Source: CAVVSQ01 sp963848825 (lineage in GTDB: Bacteria > Planctomycetota > Planctomycetia > Gemmatales > Gemmataceae). From it: a DNA stretch of 64,000 nt. Under the pieces are notes generated by a model. The model was not told where the DNA came from. It searched no databases and saw only the letters and a program-made list of their open reading frames with translations. Below are positions 59,167 through 64,000 of the stretch, in pieces. Within the stretch, counting starts at the first letter, position 1. Each line of letters begins with the position of its first letter. The stretch lies in the NCBI GenBank assembly GCA_963848825.1, contig CAWKFA010000015.1, positions 1,922,001 through 1,986,000 on the forward strand, read 5' to 3'. Made by a program: the position numbers and the translations under genes.

Positions 59167-60701
59167 TCAACTCGACGCGGCCGCCTTGTCCACTTCCTGA
59201 AGCCTGGCTGGTACCAGGCGCAGGCCGCCGGCGGCGGATTGTTGTTCGCCCGCCTTGCCCGCTTCATGATACTCGGCGTCCTGGTTGACTTGCCAAAGAT
59301 CGAACAGGTTTTCGCCGGCCACGATATTCTTGGCGCAGAGCATGGCAGTCATCATGGCATGGTCCTGGTTGTTGTACTTGTGCATGCCGTTGCGGCCGAT
59401 CAGGTGAAGGTTCGGGTAATTCGCTTCGAGTTCGGCGCGTATCGTGGCCACGTGTTTGGCATAGTCATCGTCGTAGACGGGGTAGGCCTTGGGCTGACGA
59501 ACGACGGTGCCGTCAACGACATCCTCTTTTTTGGCCAGGCCGATCTTCTCAAGTTCGATTTTGGCGCGCTCGATCAGGTCCGCGTCCGAGGAGTTCCAGA
59601 GGCCATCCCCTTCAAAGCAGAAGTACTCCAGGCCATAGCAAGTCATCGTGGGGTCGGGAACCATTTCGGGAGACCAGGATTTGAAGTTTTGCACCCGGCC
59701 GACTTTCACGCTTGGGTCATGGATATAAATCCAGTTGTCCGAGAACGCGTCCCTGTCCTTGAGGATGAGCACCACGGTCAAGAAATCGCGATAGCGCAGG
59801 CTGTTGGCGGCGTGCACCGCCCGGTCCGACATTTTTGGCGTCAGTCCATTCACCAGCGCCTTCATGGGGGCGGAGGAGATGACGTGGGCCGATTCGACCG
59901 TATGCCTGTTGTTGTCGCTATCCTGGTAGGTCGTGGTCCAGAGCCCGCTCTTCTGGTCATGGTGACAGGCGACCACCTTCATGCCCATGTGCAGCTCGCC
60001 CCCCATTTCTTTAAACCTGGCGGCGCAGGCTTCCCACATCATGCCGGGGCCTTGGCGGGGATAACGGAAGGTGTCGATGAGCGACTTGATGACCTTGCTC
60101 TTGTCCGCCCCAGCGCGCAGTGTTTTCTTCTTGAAGAGGGCATTTTTGACGGCGGACCAGAGGGACAGGCCCTTGATGCGCTGGGCGGCCCAGTCGGCCG
60201 ATATGTCCTTGCAGCTCATACCCCAGACTTTTTCCGTGTAGGTCTTGAAAAAGATATTGAACAGGCGTTTGCCGAACTGGTTGCTGACCCAGTCCTCGAA
60301 GCTCCTGGGATTGGGGACAGGGAAAGGGTGCGCGATGAAATACGAGAGCATGCAGCGGCTGGATTCCAGGACACCCAGCTTGCGCAGGGCCTCGCCGGCC
60401 TTGAGTGGATAGGAGAAAAAGCGATTATTGTAAAAAATGCGCGAGGAGCGCGGTCGATCCAGCATGTCGTGCGGCAACAGCTCGGTCCAGAGGTCTTCGA
60501 CCTCCTGCGACTTGGAAAAGAAGCGATGGCCGCCGATATCGAAGTGATAGCCGTGATATTTGGCGGTGGCGCGATGCCGCCCACGTAAACTGGGTCGGCC
60601 TCTAGTATGGTGACGGGCACGTTTTGTTTGCTGAGCAAATAGCCCGCGGTCAGTCCGGCGGGGCCGGCGCCGATAATCGCGACGGAGTTGGCTGGCGTCA
60701 T
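59167..60701 (-). CDS. FAD-dependent oxidoreductase, UDP-galactopyranose-mutase / protoporphyrinogen-oxidase-like, one frameshift
   Basis: About 511 residues from ATG 60701 (MTPANSVAIIGAGPAGLTAG), with the Rossmann dinucleotide motif GAGPAG and the acidic end ILEADP. Near 60580 the frame changes to AKYHGYHFDIGGHRFFSKSQ, the second FAD contact. Other family features are YPLKAGEALRKLG, YTEKVWGMSCKDISADWAAQ and the C-terminal HLIGRNGMHKYNNQDHAMMT. Such COG1232-type flavoproteins usually lie with glycan-synthesis genes. The start overlaps the stop of the polytopic membrane protein as ATGA, so a role in the same glycan pathway is likely. The substrate is unknown. Confidence 0.87.
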
Positions 60702-62725
60702 GGAGAGATCTCACTTCCTGGAGTTTTGGCGGCGGCTGTCACCACCGGCGACGAATCATTCAAGGCGGCACGTACTTGACGGCAATCGTAGAGAAAGACA
60801 TGACCATTTCCCGCGGCGACCCAGCCGGGAAATTCACGCGTCAGGAGGAGGAAGTCGATGCCCTCTTCCTGGCATAACGCTTTGAAGTGGTCAACGTTCG
60901 CGTGAGCGGAATCGTAGTCGAGCGCGAAAAATCGGCTTATCCACATGCGAACGATCGCGGGCACGTCTCTGGACTCGCGGAACCGATCCATTTCGAAGGG
61001 CCCGACCACGATGGCGCGGCGTTGTCCTTCCAGTGCCATCTGCCTCTGGAACATCACGCCGCTCATCTGCCACCAATCGAAATAGCTTTGGGCATGCAGA
61101 TCGAGCCAAACGTATTCGAGCCGGCCGAGGCAACTGTAAATGGTTGGAGACGCCGGCGCGCCTGCGCCCGCAAGTAATCCTGGACGAAGCGGATATCCTG
61201 GCCATGGCAGGTATAATTTTCGCGAAAATAAGGGGAGGCGAGCAAATAGGCGTTGCCTCCCTGGATGAGCAAGAGGAGCGCCACCAGCGCACCTTGCAGG
61301 CGGCCGCTGAAAGCGTTTCGCCTCGCCAACCACACCGCGAAACAGGCGAAAATGACAACCCAGGGAAGCGGCCCGAGGCTGGTGGTGAGCAGCCGGGCGA
61401 ATTCCAGCAGGTCTCTTTGCTTCATCACGTCGCCGTAATTGGCCAGCAGGATCGCGATCTTGTAACCGGCCCAAACAAGGGCCCCCAGGAGGACGCTGAC
61501 CACGAGGCTCAGGCTCCACCAACTGAAGAACCGAGGCATTGTGTCCATGCCGCGATAGCGCAGCACCGCGAAGGGCAAGAAAAATAGCGGCAGGCACAAC
61601 TCAAGCGGCAGGTCCGTCGTCAGTCCCAGGAAACAGAGGAGAAAAGCCGCCACGGGTGGTCCATACCACTGGAGAAGACCGAGAAAACGAGCGGCGAACC
61701 AGAACGCGAAAGGAATTTGCACGACCTTCAAGATCCACAGGGCGCGATAGGGTTGACCTTGCAAGGGCAGGGCATATGGCAGGTTTTCGGCCACCGCGGT
61801 GCCAACCACGGCGACGACGCCCAGCACCGTGACTGACATCAGCAAGCAGGCATAGGTCGCGTTTTTTTGGCGATAAGCGAAAGCCGCGGCGGCGACGCCG
61901 ATCAGGCCAAAGGCGATGTTGATCCAGTCGTAGAGCTGCCATTCGCTGACGAAGTTGAAGGGCGTGGCCATCAAGATGACGTCGCGCCAACGGTCGTCCA
62001 TCGTGCCCAGGTACCGGCTGGCCAGTTCGGGCGTTGCCAGGAACCAGGTGCCGGCGGCGCCCAGCAGCAGCACCAGGGGAATTAGCACCTTGGCGGGCAA
62101 AAAACGCCAGGCCGCGCAAACTGTCCAAATGAAGAAACCGCCCACCGCCATGAGTGGATGGAAAGCCATGGCCAGGGCCATGAGCCCCAGGCTGGCTACA
62201 TAGCGCTGCCGAAGTATGCTGCTCTAGCCCGAAGAGGACCAGGGCGTTGGCGATGAGGCGAGGCGTGAGGAACGATTCCTGAACCTGGAGCATATTCAGG
62301 CCGCCAAAATTCAGCGGCACGACGACCATGAAGGCGAGCGCCAGCGTCGAAAGTAGTCGGTCCTCGAGCAAGGTTTCGACCAGTCGTTTCAGGGCGAGAA
62401 TCAAAAGGCCATTGAATACCAGGTACAGCAGGAAAAACGAGAGTTCCAGGCCGAGGAGGTTCACGAAGGGTGCGGCGCAGCGGGAGAAGATCGAATACTG
62501 GTCCTGCGAGCCGTAACGGAAGAAAAGGTCGTCATGGTACAGCAAAGGATCCAGGTGATGAAGAACCTGGGCGCTGTAAAGGCGTGCGTCGTGGACAATG
62601 CCGGAGTAGGGGCGGGCGAGCGCGTTGAAGGCAAGCAGGACGCAGAAGAGGCACCAGGGCCGCTCCGCTAGCTTGGCAATCGCCTGGGCTGCCTTTTCAG
62701 ACCAGCTTGGGAAAGTAGTCGTCAT
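60698..62725 (-). CDS. Polytopic membrane protein, GT-C glycosyltransferase-like, two frameshifts
   Basis: About 675 residues from ATG 62725 (MTTTFPSWSEKAAQAIAKLA). Ten or more hydrophobic helices; the first loop contains ARPYSGIVHDARLY, with an acidic residue in the position used by GT-C enzymes, and DDLFFRYGSQDQYSIF. Frame changes lie near 62218 (to VASLGLMALAMAFHPLMAVG) and near 61110 (to CLGRLEYVWLDLHAQSYFDW). The C-terminal about 150 residues are soluble. GT-C enzymes transfer sugars from lipid carriers. Neighbours (a flavoprotein and a GtrA protein) support a glycan role. The family assignment is by layout and not certain. Confidence 0.75.
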
Positions 62726-62854
62726 GACCTTCCGGATTCCACAGGGGGGTGAAATCAGAGGCAGCCGATAAGGGGGTCAAACTGCCTCGGTGCAACAACC
62801 CAACTATAGGTCATGTTCTTTTTTGCGGCGGGGTATTTACACGGAAAGTTCGGG

Positions 62855-62879
62855 AAAGGAGGCGCAAACCCCCTCCTTT
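62855..62879 (-). terminator. Hairpin after the GtrA gene
   Basis: AAAGGAGG and CCTCCTTT pair around a loop of about 9 bases (CGCAAACCC), 15 bases past the gtrA stop. On the minus strand only three T follow, so it is a weak intrinsic terminator or a stabilising 3' hairpin. The rest of the gap 62726-62893 shows nothing. Confidence 0.4.
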
Positions 62880-62893
62880 AACCGGCAAAATGT

Positions 62894-63328
62894 TTAGGCC
62901 TGGCCTGTTTGCGGACGGAATAAGAGGTATTTTCGGCTTAAAAAGTTCCACAGGAACGCCAGCCCCAGGGCAATGACCTTGGCCAGCGACAGCGGGATGC
63001 CGGCCAGGGCAGCCATCGTCATCCAGGTGATAATCAAGCCAAAAAGGGACAGGACCGTGAAGGCCAGAAAGCCCGTGGCCGCGTTGTGAGCCGTGGCGGG
63101 AAAAACCCAAACCGAGCACAGAACATATTGAACGACGCCGCCAGCGAGGTAGCCAAGCACGGCCGCGGGCAAACGATTGCAGCCCGCACCTTCAACCAGG
63201 ACAAACAAAATGAAGCAGTCGAGCACCGCGGCGACGACGGACACCAGCAAAGCACGCGGCATCTGCGCGAACAAGCTTTCCACGGGGGCGGTGAACCATT
63301 TTTTTAGTTGGAGAGCCGTGTGTGTCAC
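62894..63328 (-). CDS. GtrA-family membrane protein
   Basis: 144 residues with four membrane helices: ALLVSVVAAVLDCFILFVLV, AVLGYLAGGVVQYVLCSVWV, GFLAFTVLSLFGLIITWMTM and LAKVIALGLAFLWNFLSRKY, ending LLFRP. The end NFLSRKYLLF is the GtrA hallmark. These proteins probably flip lipid-linked sugars or help their transfer. GTG 63328 is chosen, with AGGAAG 7 bases upstream; longer upstream readings are not family-like. It lies next to the GT-C-like protein in the same direction. Confidence 0.88.
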   Translation of the reverse strand: MTHTALQLKKWFTAPVESLFAQMPRALLVSVVAAVLDCFILFVLVEGAGCNRLPAAVLGYLAGGVVQYVLCSVWVFPATAHNAATGFLAFTVLSLFGLIITWMTMAALAGIPLSLAKVIALGLAFLWNFLSRKYLLFRPQTGQA

Positions 63329-63462
63329 GGATTGGCTTCCTGTGTCGCTGGGTGGTTGCCGATGGCGCCGCCATTTTCCCGGCGCGGGAAGCGCAGGCGG
63401 TACGCAAATATAGGTCATGGATTGCGGACGTGGCAGAGAATTGCCGAGAAAGCGAAGCAACA

Positions 63463-64000
63463 TCAATCCGGGAGAGGCCGCTGTATCCCCTTGGCACGCA
63501 TCTGCTCGACGCGCAGGGCAATCTCCGGCTGGCGGGGATCGACCATGAGGGAGCGTTCATAAAGAGAAAGAGCGCGGTCGGGCATGTTCAACATTTCGTA
63601 AACGATACCAAGCTCCACCAGTCCCCGGCGATTATTCGGCTCCAGGGCAAGCGCCTGGTGCAAACGCCCCTGCGCCAGCGGCAGCGCCTTGTCCTGGCGC
63701 AGCGCCAGGCGTCCAGAACATAAGCGTCCGCGGACGTCGGATGTTGCTCGAGCCATTCCTGTATAAGGCGATTGGCTTCCTGGGCCCGGCCCGTGCGATA
63801 AAGGATGGATACCTGGGCCTGACGGGCATCGCCATGGGTTGGCGCCAGTTGCAGACAGGTCAAGTAATACTGTTCCGCGCCGCGCCAGTCCCCCTGACGA
63901 TCACGGCATTGACCAAGATTGTAGAGCAGAGCCGGGTCTTGCGGCGTTAACGTGAGGGCGACCTCGAAGCTCTCCTGGGCCGCCCTGAAATCGCCGCGCG
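63463..64000 (-). CDS. TPR-repeat protein, N-terminus outside the window, one frameshift
   Basis: Runs in from the right edge. The visible part begins RGDFRAAQESFEVALTLTPQ, then LLYNLGQCRDRQGDWRGAEQ, LTCLQLAPTHGDARQAQVSI and HPTSADAYVLDAW. A frame change near 63715 leads to ALRQDKALPLAQGRLHQALA, LVELGIVYEMLNMPDRALSL and the end RPLPD. Five TPR units are recognisable, with typical Ala/Gly and Pro positions. It is at least 178 residues. Its partner is unknown; it precedes GtrA on the same strand by about 134 bases. Confidence 0.82.

Noticed and set aside
59239..60588. Plus-strand open frame of 449 codons
   Set aside because: It lies antisense to the flavoprotein gene, has no recognisable motif, and its composition is that of a mirror frame of a GC-rich gene.

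Overview
The window looks like a chromosome segment of a planctomycete, most probably of the Gemmata group. It is GC-rich and carries several hallmarks of that group: an ECF sigma factor directly upstream of a Ser/Thr kinase, DUF1559 pseudopilin-like proteins, long WD40 propellers, FHA-domain proteins, a UAP1-type (eukaryote-like) nucleotide-sugar pyrophosphorylase, and very large secreted or membrane proteins of unknown function. This assignment rests on recognising gene families; no marker gene or rRNA is present. No tRNA, rRNA, CRISPR array or intact insertion sequence was found.

Layout. 1-9.4 kb: an operon of two giant proteins with beta-rich ectodomains and membrane clusters, followed by an S9 peptidase (9.4-11.6 kb). 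11.6-13.9 kb (minus): nusB, a PHP phosphoesterase and ftsY. 14.2-19.2 kb: a two-helix membrane protein, an HtrA-like protease with a coupled unknown gene, a 69-residue protein with its own terminator, and an M20 amidohydrolase. 19.5-22.7 kb: a 14-repeat WD40 protein and a GATase-like protein lacking its nucleophile. 23-26 kb (minus): sigma factor, receptor-type kinase and TPR module. 26-33.7 kb: remnants of a REP-associated transposase with a REP pair, an FHA / coiled-coil / pseudokinase protein, and, convergent to it, an operon of a MotA/TolQ-type channel, an Hsp70-like protein and a membrane-anchored VWA protein. 33.8-40.2 kb: quinone oxidoreductase, a LigD-PE-like protein, anmK with a second nucleophile-less GATase, FHA and transglutaminase. 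40.5-52.9 kb: UAP1-like enzyme, MBL hydrolase, MFS transporter, DUF1559 protein, glnE, miaB, fmt and def. 52.9-59 kb: an orphan pxpB, an ECF / anti-sigma / secreted-protein set, a DUF1559 protein and a HEAT-repeat protein. 59-64 kb (minus): TPR, GtrA, a polytopic glycosyltransferase-like membrane protein and a UDP-galactopyranose-mutase-like flavoprotein, which together suggest a surface-glycan locus.

About thirty genes or gene segments are interrupted by single-base frameshifts, roughly one per 2 kb, including essential genes such as peptide deformylase. Motifs continue cleanly in the neighbouring frame each time, so these most likely reflect indel errors in the assembly. Each such gene is given here as one CDS spanning all its pieces, with approximate shift positions.

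The two most unusual signals are (i) the channel / Hsp70-like / VWA operon facing an FHA-coiled-coil-pseudokinase gene, and (ii) a family of 66-67-bp palindromic repeat units forming arrays at two distant intergenic sites in opposite orientation, with a compensatory base-pair change in the hairpin.
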